42,294 bases of DNA from an uncultured Allofournierella sp. (GTDB lineage Bacteria; Bacillota; Clostridia; Oscillospirales; Ruminococcaceae), in contig CALWNE010000006.1 in assembly GCA_944382705.1 (NCBI GenBank), positions 1 to 42,294 of the forward strand, written 5' to 3'. The position numbers and the translations under genes are program-made. This document shows, piece by piece, positions 34,390 to 42,121 of this stretch (position 1 is its first letter; every line of letters starts with the position of its first letter). The notes under the pieces were generated by a model, which was not told the DNA's origin, did not search any database, and saw only the letters and a program-made list of their open reading frames with translations.

Positions 34390-34490
34390 GGCTGTGTTGC
34401 GCAGCTGGCTCTCACGGTTTGGAGCCAGCGGAATCACTGGGGTGTAGGCAAAAAGCTGCCCTGGTGAGGGCAACACGGCCTTGTTTTTTT
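34390..34490 (+). promoter_or_regulatory. Three-way-junction RNA ending in a U-tract, between nif3-family gene and rqcH
   Basis: P1: 11 bp (34390-34400 with 34470-34480). P2: GCTGGCTC/GAGCCAGC (34404-34411 with 34422-34429). P3: TCACTGGGG/CCCTGGTGA (34434-34442 with 34459-34467). Then TTGTTTTTTT. It can terminate the nif3-family transcript, but its U-tract ends six bases before the rqcH ribosome site and no promoter is visible between. It is either an elaborate terminator, a cis-acting attenuator for rqcH, or the 3' part of a small RNA. Confidence 0.65.
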
Positions 34491-34511
34491 AATAAGAGAG
34501 GTGGAACTACC

Positions 34512-36266
34512 ATGGCATTGGATGCTGCATTGCTGGCACTAACGGCCCGCGAATTGAGCAAAGTGCTGCTGGACGCAAAAATCGATAAAATTTTTGAACC
34601 CACACGGGATGAAGTAGTGGTGACGCTGCGCACCCGTACCGAAACCCATAAGCTGCTGCTTTCGGCCCGCAGTGGGTCCGCCCGTGCCTGCCTGACTCAT
34701 GAAAGTTTTGAAAACCCCCAAACACCCCCCAGCTTTTGTATGCTGCTGCGCAAACACCTTACCGGTGGGCGCTTGGTGGAATTGAAGGTGGAACCGGGTG
34801 ACCGGTTGGCCTTTTTTACCTTTCAGTGTACCAACGAAATGGGGGACCTGGTACGCAACACCCTGGCAGTGGAGCTGATGGGCCGGTATTCCAATCTGGT
34901 ACTGGTGCAGGATGGACGCATCATCGATGCCCTCAAACGGGTGGATTTTGAGGATTCGGAAATTCGGCAGCTGCTGCCCGGCCTGCCTTATACGCTGCCC
35001 CAAAAGCCTGCAAAGCCGGATTTGTTTGCGGTAAGCAGCACCGGGCTGGTGGCGGCAGCCTGCCAGAAGGATTTGCCGGTGGCAGATGCCCTCATGCGCA
35101 GCTGCAGCGGCGTTGGCCCGGTGGTCTGCCGGGAGATTGCCTTCCGTGCTTTGGGCGAGGGAGCGTTCCAGGCGGATTCTCTGACCGATGCACAAAAGAG
35201 TGCCCTGACAGGGGTGATTGAGCAGGTGCAGCAGGAGTTTGCACAGGGCGGAACGCCCTGGCTGGCTGCGGATGAAACCGGCAAACCGGTGGAGTTCAGT
35301 TTTTTACCTCTCACACAATACGGTGAGGGGCGGCTGCGCTCCTTCGATTCTTACAGCCAGATGCTGGAGGGATACTACTCGCAAAAAGACCGGGCGGAAC
35401 GCCTGCGCCAAAAAAGCAAGGACCTGGCCAAAACCGTGCGCAACCTTCATGACAGGGCCATCCGCAAGCAGGCGGCCCGTCGGGAAGAATTGCAGCAAAC
35501 CGGCAAGGCAGATACCCTTCGTTTGTACGGAGAACTGCTGCAAGCAAACCTTTGGGCCGTGGAAAAGGGAGCAAAATCCGTAACGGTTACCAACTACTAC
35601 GATGGCCAACCGGTGCAGATTCCCCTGGATGTTCGCCTGAATGCCAGCGCCAATGCCCAGAAGTATTTCAAGGAATACAAAAAGAAACAGACGGCGGCCC
35701 GGATGCTGGCCAAGCTTCTGGAGGAAGGTGAGCGGGAGATTGCTTATCTGGCTACCGTGCTGTACGAGGTGGAAACCGCCACCGGCGAACAGGCTTTGGG
35801 CGAGATTCGTGCAGAGTTGAAAAGTCAGGGGTATTTGAAGTATTATAAGATTAGGGATAAAAAACAAAAGCCGGCGGATTTTTACCGGTATCGCTCCAGC
35901 GACGGATTCCTGATCTTGGTGGGCAGAAACAACCTGCAAAACGACAAGCTTACCCTGCACACCGCACGGGGCAAGGATATGTGGTTCCATGTGAAGGATG
36001 CGCCTGGCAGCCATACAGTGGTCATGAGCGAGGGCAGGGATATTCCCCTCAGCACCCAGAATGAAGCCGCCATGCTGGCAGTGGTGCATTCCAGCCTGAA
36101 TGGCGGGGCCAAGGTACCGGTGGATTATACCGAGGTGCGCAACATCCGTAAAACCGGCGATTTAAAGCCGGGCATGGTGCTGTACGAAAAGTACGAAACC
36201 GGCTATGTAACCCCCGAACCCGGAATCGAAGAACGCTTGAAGGAGTCTGGCAGCCACAACGGGTAA
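34512..36266 (+). CDS. rqcH: Rqc2-homologue RqcH (NFACT family, Ala-tailing factor)
   Basis: RqcH binds stalled 50S-peptidyl-tRNA complexes and directs alanine tailing that marks the broken product for decay; older annotations call the family fibronectin-binding protein A. The 584-residue protein has the N-terminal NFACT-N domain (MALDAALLALTARELSK, then EPGDRLAFF with the Asp-Arg pair needed in RqcH, then ELMGRYSNLVLV), a central helical/coiled-coil part (about 290-430), and the C-terminal NFACT-R domain (YRSSDGFLILVGRNN, KDMWFHVKDAPGSHTV). ATG 34512 has GAGAGGTGG seven bases upstream; the longer frame from 34269 overlaps the previous gene and the RNA structure. Confidence 0.95.
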   Translation: MALDAALLALTARELSKVLLDAKIDKIFEPTRDEVVVTLRTRTETHKLLLSARSGSARACLTHESFENPQTPPSFCMLLRKHLTGGRLVELKVEPGDRLAFFTFQCTNEMGDLVRNTLAVELMGRYSNLVLVQDGRIIDALKRVDFEDSEIRQLLPGLPYTLPQKPAKPDLFAVSSTGLVAAACQKDLPVADALMRSCSGVGPVVCREIAFRALGEGAFQADSLTDAQKSALTGVIEQVQQEFAQGGTPWLAADETGKPVEFSFLPLTQYGEGRLRSFDSYSQMLEGYYSQKDRAERLRQKSKDLAKTVRNLHDRAIRKQAARREELQQTGKADTLRLYGELLQANLWAVEKGAKSVTVTNYYDGQPVQIPLDVRLNASANAQKYFKEYKKKQTAARMLAKLLEEGEREIAYLATVLYEVETATGEQALGEIRAELKSQGYLKYYKIRDKKQKPADFYRYRSSDGFLILVGRNNLQNDKLTLHTARGKDMWFHVKDAPGSHTVVMSEGRDIPLSTQNEAAMLAVVHSSLNGGAKVPVDYTEVRNIRKTGDLKPGMVLYEKYETGYVTPEPGIEERLKESGSHNG

Positions 36267-36308
36267 GCTGTATGACTGCGGAAGTGCCAAACAAAGGAGG
36301 AATGGAAT

Positions 36309-36743
36309 ATGTATTGCAAACAATGTGGCCGTTACATGAAAGAAAACGAAACTGTGTGCCCTTTGTGCGGCACCTTGCAGGATACACCGCCAGCCCAGCA
36401 GACGGAAACTGCTGGGGAGGGTGGGGCGTACTCTTACAGCCAGCAGGCAGCGCCTGCGCCTTTGTACCAGAGCGGCAAGCCCGAGCCAGAAGCTGAAAGC
36501 ACCGTTGTTTCCACCGTGGAGTGGGTTTGGTCCATTTTGCTGAGCGCCGTTCCGCTGGTGAACCTGGTGGTGCTGATTATCTGGGGCTTTGGCGGCGGCA
36601 CGGCTGCCTCCAAGCGGAACTGGGCCAGAGCGCAGCTGATTCTGGTTGCAGTGGGGACGGTATTCAGTATCCTGATGATGGTACTGCTCGCTTCGCTGGC
36701 ATGGACGACCTTCCAGAGTACGCAGCATGGTATGCATTTTTGA
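36309..36743 (+). CDS. Zinc-ribbon membrane protein of unknown function
   Basis: A 144-residue protein that opens with a zinc ribbon (YCKQCGRYM, then VCPLCGTL), followed by a Gln/Ala/Pro-rich linker to about residue 62 and two membrane helices (about 72-95 and 108-132) joined by a short Lys/Arg-containing loop. The ribbon would face the cytoplasm. Such zinc-ribbon plus membrane proteins are common in Clostridia with no known role. AAAGGAGGA precedes ATG 36309. It is 42 bp after rqcH and may share its transcript. Confidence 0.85.
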   Translation: MYCKQCGRYMKENETVCPLCGTLQDTPPAQQTETAGEGGAYSYSQQAAPAPLYQSGKPEPEAESTVVSTVEWVWSILLSAVPLVNLVVLIIWGFGGGTAASKRNWARAQLILVAVGTVFSILMMVLLASLAWTTFQSTQHGMHF

Positions 36744-36748
36744 ATCAG

Positions 36749-36780
36749 ACCCTCGTCCCAAAGATGGGACGAGGGTTTTT
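36749..36780 (+). terminator. Terminator before the S10 operon
   Basis: Perfect 12-bp stem (36749-36760 with 36765-36776), AAGA loop, then TTTTT. Confidence 0.95.
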
Positions 36781-36832
36781 GGCAAAAGAGAGAAAAATTT
36801 TTTGAGAATTTTAAATTTTTTACAAAAAGCCC

Positions 36833-36861
36833 TTGCAACTGGCCATTGGGTGTGATACAAT
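36833..36861 (+). promoter_or_regulatory. Promoter of the S10 ribosomal protein operon
   Basis: TTGCAA, 17 bases, TACAAT with TGA before it (extended -10). It predicts a start near 36868, about 318 bases before rpsJ. Confidence 0.85.
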
Positions 36862-36867
36862 GAGTCT

Positions 36868-37185
36868 CGGCTGCAAATGGCTTGTGTACCAAGCTGCGCA
36901 AGCCACGATATGCGTTGATGCAGGAGGTTGCCGTCGCTAGACGGGTTTTTCTGCGGAGTATGTCCGATCTAGAACCGGGCGAAACAATTACTTAGAGCAA
37001 AGGGATAAGTACTCTGTCGCATTCTGCGCGGCGTACCAATGTCCAACTCAATTTGCCGAAGATTATCCGGGGGAAACTGCATGGCGGTTCACCGGTTTTT
37101 ATCGTGCCAAATTGTGAAACACCCGGCGCTGTGTTAGTGATTGATCGGCCGCCTAGGCACCAAATAAACATAGGAGGCGACAAAA
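36868..37185 (+). promoter_or_regulatory. Long structured leader of the S10 operon
   Basis: About 318 nt without a gene. Hairpins include TGGCTTG/CAAGCCA (36878-36884 with 36899-36905) and a short CCGTC/GACGG stem followed by TTTTT (36931-36950) that could be a weak attenuator. ACTTA/TAAGT and AGAG/CTCT around 36989-37016 are mutually exclusive. S10 operons are known to be autoregulated through the leader, by L4 in Escherichia coli; the same logic is inferred here. Confidence 0.6.
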
Positions 37186-37497
37186 ATGGCAGTCAAAGAG
37201 AAAATCAGAATTCGTCTGCAGAGCTACGATCATCAGCTGATCGATTCCGCTGCGGAGAAGATCGTGGAGACCGCTAAGCGCACTGGCGCTCGTGTATCTG
37301 GTCCCATTCCTCTCCCCACCGACAAGGAAGTGGTTACCATCCTGCGCGCTGTTCATAAGTACAAGGACAGCCGTGAGCAGTTCGAGAGCCGCACCCATAA
37401 GCGTCTGATCGACATTCTGAAGCCGTCCAACAAGACGGTTGAGGCCCTGATGGGTCTGCAGCTCCCCGCTGGCGTAGACATCGAGATCAAGCTGTGA
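37186..37497 (+). CDS. rpsJ: 30S ribosomal protein S10
   Basis: A 103-residue protein of the 30S head, also the NusE antitermination factor. It carries the normal S10 sequence from KIRIRLQSYDHQLID through GPIPLPTDKE to the C-terminal PAGVDIEIKL, including the loop ESRTHKRLIDILKPS. The ribosome site ATAGGAGG is eight bases upstream. It is the first gene of the S10 operon. An unusually long gap of 160 bases follows before rplC. Confidence 0.98.
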   Translation: MAVKEKIRIRLQSYDHQLIDSAAEKIVETAKRTGARVSGPIPLPTDKEVVTILRAVHKYKDSREQFESRTHKRLIDILKPSNKTVEALMGLQLPAGVDIEIKL

Positions 37498-37657
37498 GCA
37501 ACAGCCTTCGGTAAGTAAGGGCAGCTTCAAGCTGCCAACTGCTGAACGGAAGACTGACATCACACAAAACTCGATGCGCTGTGCGCACGGAGAGGTCATG
37601 TTGGCGCCTTAAGTTACTCAAGGTGTCAACCAATAACCTTATATGGAGGAAAAACAA
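37498..37657 (+). promoter_or_regulatory. Structured intercistronic region between rpsJ and rplC
   Basis: 160 bases, much longer than the other gaps in the operon. Hairpins: GGCAGCTT/AAGCTGCC near 37519-37538, a short GCGC/GCGC stem near 37575-37586, and TTGGCGCCTT/AAGGTGTCAA (37601-37610 with 37620-37629, two G-U). No T-run follows, so it is probably not a terminator. A processing or translational control site is possible. Confidence 0.55.
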
Positions 37658-38290
37658 ATGCAAAAAGGTATCATCGGCAAAAAGCTGGGCATGACTCAAC
37701 TGTTCGATGAGAGCGGCAAGGTCGTTCCCGTAACTGTAATTGAGGCTGGCCCCTGCACCGTAGTGCAGAAGAAGACCGTGGAGAGCGATGGCTACCAGGC
37801 TGTACAGCTTGGCTTCGGCGATGTCTCTGTGAAGCGTGTTAACAAGCCTGCCAAGGGTCACTTCGCTAAGGCTGACGTAGCCCCCAAGAAGACCCTGCGC
37901 GAGTTCCGCCTGGCTGATATCAGCTCCGTAAATGTGGGCGATATCCTGAAGGCTGATGTGTTCGCTGCTGGCGACCACATCGACGTAGTTGGCGTAAGCA
38001 AAGGTAAGGGCTACGCCGGCACCATTAAGCGCTGGAATGGCCATCGCCTGCGCGAGAGCCACGGCACCGGCCCTGTTGCCCGTCATGCGGGTTCCATGGG
38101 CTCCTGCTCCACTCCCAGCCGCGTATTCAAAGGCAAGAAACTGCCTGGCCACCTGGGCGCCGAGCGGGTTACCATTCAGAACCTGACCGTCGTTAAGGTA
38201 GACGCCGAAAATAATCTGATCGCTATCAAAGGCGCTGTTCCCGGCCCCAAGGGCGCTGTGGTTTGCATCAGCGATAGCGTGAAGGCGTAA
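37658..38290 (+). CDS. rplC: 50S ribosomal protein L3
   Basis: A 210-residue early-assembly protein of the 50S that reaches the peptidyl transferase centre. The sequence begins MQKGIIGKKLGMTQLFDE and contains the central loop with HGTGPVARHAGSMGS and the KKLPGHLGAERVT segment. ATG 37658 is chosen because GGAGGA sits seven bases upstream; the frame opens five codons earlier, but that upstream ATG overlaps the ribosome site itself. Confidence 0.98.
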   Translation: MQKGIIGKKLGMTQLFDESGKVVPVTVIEAGPCTVVQKKTVESDGYQAVQLGFGDVSVKRVNKPAKGHFAKADVAPKKTLREFRLADISSVNVGDILKADVFAAGDHIDVVGVSKGKGYAGTIKRWNGHRLRESHGTGPVARHAGSMGSCSTPSRVFKGKKLPGHLGAERVTIQNLTVVKVDAENNLIAIKGAVPGPKGAVVCISDSVKA

Positions 38291-38305
38291 AGGAGGGAAA
38301 GCACA

Positions 38306-38929
38306 ATGGCACAGTTTGACGTTTTGGATATGAACGGCAAGAAAGTTTCCACCGTAGAGCTTTCCGACGCCGTCTTTGGTATCACCCCCAATGAGAAGGC
38401 TGTTCATGCCGCTGTGGTCAACTTCCTGGCCAACCAGCGTCAGGGCACCCAGAGCACCAAGACCCGCAGCGAGGTTTCCGGCGGTGGCCGCAAGCCCTGG
38501 CGTCAGAAGGGTACTGGTCACGCTCGTCAGGGCTCCATCCGTTCTCCCCAGTGGACTCACGGTGGCGTTGCCCTGGGCCCCAAGCCCCGCGATTACAGCT
38601 ACCGCATCAACCGCAAGGTGAAGCGTCTGGCCGTTCTGAGCGCTCTGAGCGCTAAGGCAGCTGCCGGCGACATGATCGTAGTTGACAACCTGACCGTTGC
38701 CGAGTACAAGACCAAGACCGTGGTCAACATGCTGAACGCCCTGGGCGCCAGCAAGAAGGCTCTGATCGTTACCCCCGTGGTTGACGCTAAGCTCGTTAAG
38801 AGCGCTGCCAACATCCCCGGCGTGGTGACCACTGTGGCTACCAGCGTGAACACTTACGACGTTGTAAACGCCGACAAGTTCATCGTGAGCGTAGACGCAG
38901 CCAAGAAACTTGAGGAGGTTCTGGGCTAA
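38306..38929 (+). CDS. rplD: 50S ribosomal protein L4
   Basis: A 207-residue 50S protein with a globular body and an extended loop lining the exit tunnel (TKTRSEVSGGGRKPWRQKG, followed by RQGSIRSPQW). In Escherichia coli L4 represses its own operon through the leader. The ribosome site AAAGGAGGG lies seven bases upstream. The stop overlaps the rplW start by one base (TAATG). Confidence 0.98.
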   Translation: MAQFDVLDMNGKKVSTVELSDAVFGITPNEKAVHAAVVNFLANQRQGTQSTKTRSEVSGGGRKPWRQKGTGHARQGSIRSPQWTHGGVALGPKPRDYSYRINRKVKRLAVLSALSAKAAAGDMIVVDNLTVAEYKTKTVVNMLNALGASKKALIVTPVVDAKLVKSAANIPGVVTTVATSVNTYDVVNADKFIVSVDAAKKLEEVLG

Positions 38930-39222
38930 TGAAAACTGCACAAGACATCATCCTGGCTCCTGTCATTACCGAGAACTCTATGATGGGCGTTGCTGCCAAG
39001 AAGTACACCTTCCAGGTAGCTACGGATGCCAACAAGGTAGAAATCGCCAAGGCAGTTGAGAAGCTGTTTGGCGTACAGGTAGAGAAGGTCAACACCATCA
39101 ATGTGCGTGGCCGCTACCGCCGCCAGGGTCTGCACGGCGGTTACACCGCTGCAAAGAAGAAGGCTGTTGTTACCCTGAAAGAGGGCAGCAAGGGCATCGA
39201 GTTCTTTGAGAGCATGATCTAA
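38929..39222 (+). CDS. rplW: 50S ribosomal protein L23
   Basis: A 97-residue protein at the tunnel exit, docking site for trigger factor and SRP. It has the normal bacterial L23 sequence: QDIILAPVITENSM, YTFQVATDANKVEIAKAVE and VNTINVRGRYRRQG. It starts at the last base of the rplD stop, with a TTGAGGAGG ribosome site inside rplD; translation is coupled. Confidence 0.98.
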   Translation: MKTAQDIILAPVITENSMMGVAAKKYTFQVATDANKVEIAKAVEKLFGVQVEKVNTINVRGRYRRQGLHGGYTAAKKKAVVTLKEGSKGIEFFESMI

Positions 39223-39223
39223 C

Positions 39224-39280
39224 CACTGCATCTCTTGCAGTGTGAGCCTGAGCAAGGCTCATGTATGGGGATATGACCCC
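39224..39280 (+). repeat. Three adjacent small hairpins between rplW and rplB
   Basis: CACTGCA/TGCAGTG (39224-39230 with 39236-39242), TGAGCC/GGCTCA (39243-39248 with 39256-39261) and GGGG/CCCC (39267-39270 with 39277-39280) follow one another without spacing. No T-run follows. They fill the 92-base gap before rplB. Confidence 0.65.
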
Positions 39281-39314
39281 GATAACAATTCATAAGTATA
39301 AAAGGAGAATCGCA

Positions 39315-40145
39315 ATGGTTATCAAAAAGTATAAGCCGACTACCCCGGGCCGCCGTGGTATGACTGTAACTGATTACAGCGTGCTGAGCAAAGTGGCCCC
39401 CGAGCGTAGCCTGCTGGAGCCCATGAAAAAGGCTGCTGGCCGCAATAACACCGGCCGCATCACCGTTCGCCATCATGGCGGCGGCAATCGCACCAAGTAC
39501 CGTGTGATTGACTTCAAGCGCAACAAGTTCGACATTCCCGCTACTGTTAAGACCCTGGAGTACGATCCTAACCGTTCTGCTCACATCGCTCTGGTACAGT
39601 ACGAGGACGGTGAGAAGCGTTACATCCTGGCTCCCGAAGGCCTGAAGGTTGGCGATGTAATCATGGCTGGCCCCAACGCCGACATTAAGCCCGGCAACGC
39701 TCTGCCCTTTGCCAACATTCCCGTTGGTACCACCATTCACAACATCGAGCTGTACCCCGGTAAGGGCGGCCAGCTGGTACGCAGTGCCGGCAACATGGCT
39801 CAGCTGATGGCGAAAGAGAACGGCTACGCTCTGGTTCGTCTGCCCTCCGGCGAGATGCGCAACATCCCTCTGAACTGCATCGCTACCGTTGGCCAGGTTG
39901 GCAACGTGGATCACGAAAATGTGAACCTGGGTAAAGCCGGCCGTAAGCGTCACATGGGTTGGCGTCCCACCGTTCGTGGTTCTGTAATGAACCCCTGTGA
40001 CCACCCCCACGGTGGTGGTGAAGGCAAGAGCCCCGTTGGCCGTCCCGGCCCTGTTACCCCCTGGGGCAAGCCTGCTATGGGTTACAAGACCCGTAAGAAT
40101 CACAACCGCTCTGACAAGTTTATTGTCAAGCGTGCGAACGGTTAA
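39315..40145 (+). CDS. rplB: 50S ribosomal protein L2
   Basis: A 276-residue core protein of the 50S needed for subunit joining and peptidyl transfer. It shows the OB and SH3-like domains (VIKKYKPTTPGRRGMTVTD, RHHGGGNRTKYRVIDFKR) and the C-terminal signature HPHGGGEGKSPVGRPG with the conserved His. ATG 39315 has AAAGGAG seven bases upstream; an earlier in-frame ATG at 39261 lies in the hairpin region and lacks the family N-terminus. Confidence 0.98.
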   Translation: MVIKKYKPTTPGRRGMTVTDYSVLSKVAPERSLLEPMKKAAGRNNTGRITVRHHGGGNRTKYRVIDFKRNKFDIPATVKTLEYDPNRSAHIALVQYEDGEKRYILAPEGLKVGDVIMAGPNADIKPGNALPFANIPVGTTIHNIELYPGKGGQLVRSAGNMAQLMAKENGYALVRLPSGEMRNIPLNCIATVGQVGNVDHENVNLGKAGRKRHMGWRPTVRGSVMNPCDHPHGGGEGKSPVGRPGPVTPWGKPAMGYKTRKNHNRSDKFIVKRANG

Positions 40146-40160
40146 GAGAGGAGAACGAAC

Positions 40161-40433
40161 ATGGGTAGAAGTCTGAAAAAGGGACCTTATGTCCTGCCTG
40201 TTCTGCTGAAGCGTGTTCAGGAGATGAACGCCGCCGGTGAGAAGCGGGTTCTCAAAACCTGGAGCCGCTCCTCCACCATTTTCCCTGACTTTGTCGGTCA
40301 CACCTTTGCTGTGCATGACGGCCGCAAGCATGTGCCTGTTTATGTAACCGAGGATATGGTTGGTCACAAGCTGGGCGAGTTTGCCCCCACCCGTACCTTC
40401 AAAGGTCATGCTGGTTCCAAGACCGGTAAGTAA
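40161..40433 (+). CDS. rpsS: 30S ribosomal protein S19
   Basis: A 90-residue protein of the 30S head that contacts S13 and the A-site region. It begins MGRSLKKGPYV and contains TWSRSSTIFPDFVGHTFAVHDGR in its normal place (shown here in part: TWSRSSTIFPDF). Length is typical. A GAGAGGAG ribosome site precedes it, 15 bases after rplB. Confidence 0.98.
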   Translation: MGRSLKKGPYVLPVLLKRVQEMNAAGEKRVLKTWSRSSTIFPDFVGHTFAVHDGRKHVPVYVTEDMVGHKLGEFAPTRTFKGHAGSKTGK

Positions 40434-40453
40434 TTAAAAGGAGGAGTAAAGCA

Positions 40454-40789
40454 ATGGAAGCTAGGGCACATCTTAGATACGCCCGCATCAGCCCCCGCAA
40501 GGTTTCGGTTGTTCTGGATCTGATCCGCAACCAGCCTCTGGAGAAGGCGCTGGCGATTCTGCAGTACACCCCGAAGGCCGCTTGCGAGCCCCTTCTGAAG
40601 CTGGTGAAGTCTGCTGCCGCTAATGCGGAAAACAACCACAACATGGATAAAAACAGCCTGTATGTGGCCGAGTGCTTTGTCACCCCCGGCCCCACCCTGA
40701 AGCGCATTCGTCCCCGCGCACAGGGCCGCGCATACCGTGTGCTGAAGCGTACCAGCCATGTTACCGTGGTTCTGAAAGAGAAAGAGTAA
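40454..40789 (+). CDS. rplV: 50S ribosomal protein L22
   Basis: A 111-residue 50S protein whose hairpin loop lines the exit tunnel and is a site of macrolide-resistance changes in other bacteria. It has RYARISPRKVSVVLDLIR near the N-terminus and the tunnel hairpin KRIRPRAQGRAYRVLKRTSH (exactly 20 residues) near the C-terminus, with no insertion. An AAAAGGAGG ribosome site precedes ATG 40454. Confidence 0.98.
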   Translation: MEARAHLRYARISPRKVSVVLDLIRNQPLEKALAILQYTPKAACEPLLKLVKSAAANAENNHNMDKNSLYVAECFVTPGPTLKRIRPRAQGRAYRVLKRTSHVTVVLKEKE

Positions 40790-40802
40790 GGAGGTAAACA
40801 CG

Positions 40803-41489
40803 ATGGGCCAGAAAGTCAATCCCCACGGCATCCGCGTGGGTGTAATTAAAGATTGGGACAGCCGCTGGTTTACTTCCAAGAAGGAATTCGGCGACACCCT
40901 GGTAGAGGACTACAAGATCCGTAAGGTGCTGAAAAAGCAGCTGTACGGCGCTGGTGTTCCCAAGATTGAGATCGAGCGTACCGTTGACAACCAGTCCGGC
41001 GCTCCCAAGCTGAAGGTCAGCATCTACTGCGCTAAGCCCGGTATGGTTATCGGCAAGGGCGGCAGCGAGATCACCAAGCTGCAGGAGCAGCTGGCTAAGA
41101 TGACCGGCAAGTCTGTCAATGTGAACATCGTTGAAGTTAAGAACATGGACACCAACGCTCAGCTGGTTGCTGAGAACATCGCTGCTCAGCTGGAGCGCCG
41201 CATCGGCTTCCGTCGCGCTATGAAGCAGTGCATGGGCCGTGCTATGCAGCGTGGTGCCAAGGGTATCAAGACTCAGGTTTCCGGTCGTCTGGGCGGTGCT
41301 GACATCGCTCGTACCGAGAGCTACCATGAGGGTACCATCCCCCTGCAGACCCTGCGTGCCGACATCGACTACGGCTTTGCTGAGGCTGCTACCACCTACG
41401 GCCGTATCGGCGTTAAGGTGTGGATCTACAAGGGCGAGGTTCTGAAGGGTTCCAAGCCCGCATCCCGTAAGGAAGGAGGCAACAAGTAA
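40803..41489 (+). CDS. rpsC: 30S ribosomal protein S3
   Basis: A 228-residue protein at the mRNA entry site of the 30S with helicase activity on mRNA. It begins GQKVNPHGIRVGVIKDWDS. The KH domain carries GMVIGKGGSEI, and the C-terminal domain has RGAKGIKTQVSGRLGGADIA. TAAGGAGG lies seven bases upstream. Its stop overlaps the rplP start by one base. Confidence 0.98.
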   Translation: MGQKVNPHGIRVGVIKDWDSRWFTSKKEFGDTLVEDYKIRKVLKKQLYGAGVPKIEIERTVDNQSGAPKLKVSIYCAKPGMVIGKGGSEITKLQEQLAKMTGKSVNVNIVEVKNMDTNAQLVAENIAAQLERRIGFRRAMKQCMGRAMQRGAKGIKTQVSGRLGGADIARTESYHEGTIPLQTLRADIDYGFAEAATTYGRIGVKVWIYKGEVLKGSKPASRKEGGNK

Positions 41490-41926
41490 TGTTACTGCCT
41501 AAGCGCGTTAAATACCGCCGTGTGCATCGTGGTCGTATGACCGGTAAGGCCATGCGCGGCAACACTGTAAACCAGGGCCAGTATGGTCTTGTTGCTCTGG
41601 AGCCCGGCTGGATCGATTCTCGCCAGATCGAGGCTGCCCGTATCGCCATGACTCGTTACATCAAGCGTGGTGGTAAGGTTTGGATCAAAATCTTCCCCGA
41701 TAAGCCTGTTACCCAGAAGCCCGCTGGTACTCGTATGGGTTCCGGTAAGGGTGCACCTGAGTACTGGGTGGCTGTTGTTAAGCCCGGCCGCGTAATGTTT
41801 GAGCTGGCCGATGTGAACGAGGAAATCGCTCGCGAAGCTATGCGTCTGGCTATGCACAAGCTGCCTGTTAAGTGCAAGTTCGTGAAGCGCGAAGAGAATG
41901 TAGTAGAGGAGGGTGGTAACGCATGA
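41489..41926 (+). CDS. rplP: 50S ribosomal protein L16
   Basis: A 145-residue 50S protein at the A-site tRNA elbow. It begins MLLPKRVKYRRVHRGRMTG and has the conserved GRMTGKAMRGN and PVTQKPAGTRMGSGKGAPEY segments. It is coupled to rpsC by the TAATG overlap, with GAAGGAGG inside rpsC. Its stop overlaps the rpmC start by four bases. Confidence 0.98.
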   Translation: MLLPKRVKYRRVHRGRMTGKAMRGNTVNQGQYGLVALEPGWIDSRQIEAARIAMTRYIKRGGKVWIKIFPDKPVTQKPAGTRMGSGKGAPEYWVAVVKPGRVMFELADVNEEIAREAMRLAMHKLPVKCKFVKREENVVEEGGNA

Positions 41927-42108
41927 AAGCTGCAGAACTGCGTGGCATGTCCGCTGCCGATCTGAATAAGAAACTGGCTGAGCTGAAGGAAGAGCTGTTC
42001 AACCTGCGTTTTCAGCACGCCATCAACCAGCTGGAAAACCCCGGCCGCATCGAGGCCGTAAAGCGGGACATCGCTCGTGTGCTGACTGTCCTGGCAGAGA
42101 AAGCGTAA
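41923..42108 (+). CDS. rpmC: 50S ribosomal protein L29
   Basis: A 61-residue two-helix protein near the tunnel exit. ELRGMSAADLNKKLAELKEE and LFNLRFQHAINQLENPGRI are diagnostic. Starts within the rplP stop (ATGA) with GAGGAGGG upstream. Confidence 0.97.
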   Translation: MKAAELRGMSAADLNKKLAELKEELFNLRFQHAINQLENPGRIEAVKRDIARVLTVLAEKA

Positions 42109-42121
42109 AGGAGGTTAAACG

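Noticed and set aside
36960..36995. Eleven-codon ATG mini-ORF in the S10 leader (MSDLEPGETIT)
   Set aside because: The only ribosome-site-like bases are three positions upstream, too close for initiation, and the AGGAGG at about 36923 is too far away.
37487..38941. 484-codon open frame on the minus strand over rplC and rplD
   Set aside because: It is antisense to two certain ribosomal protein genes, with no ribosome site or recognisable domain.
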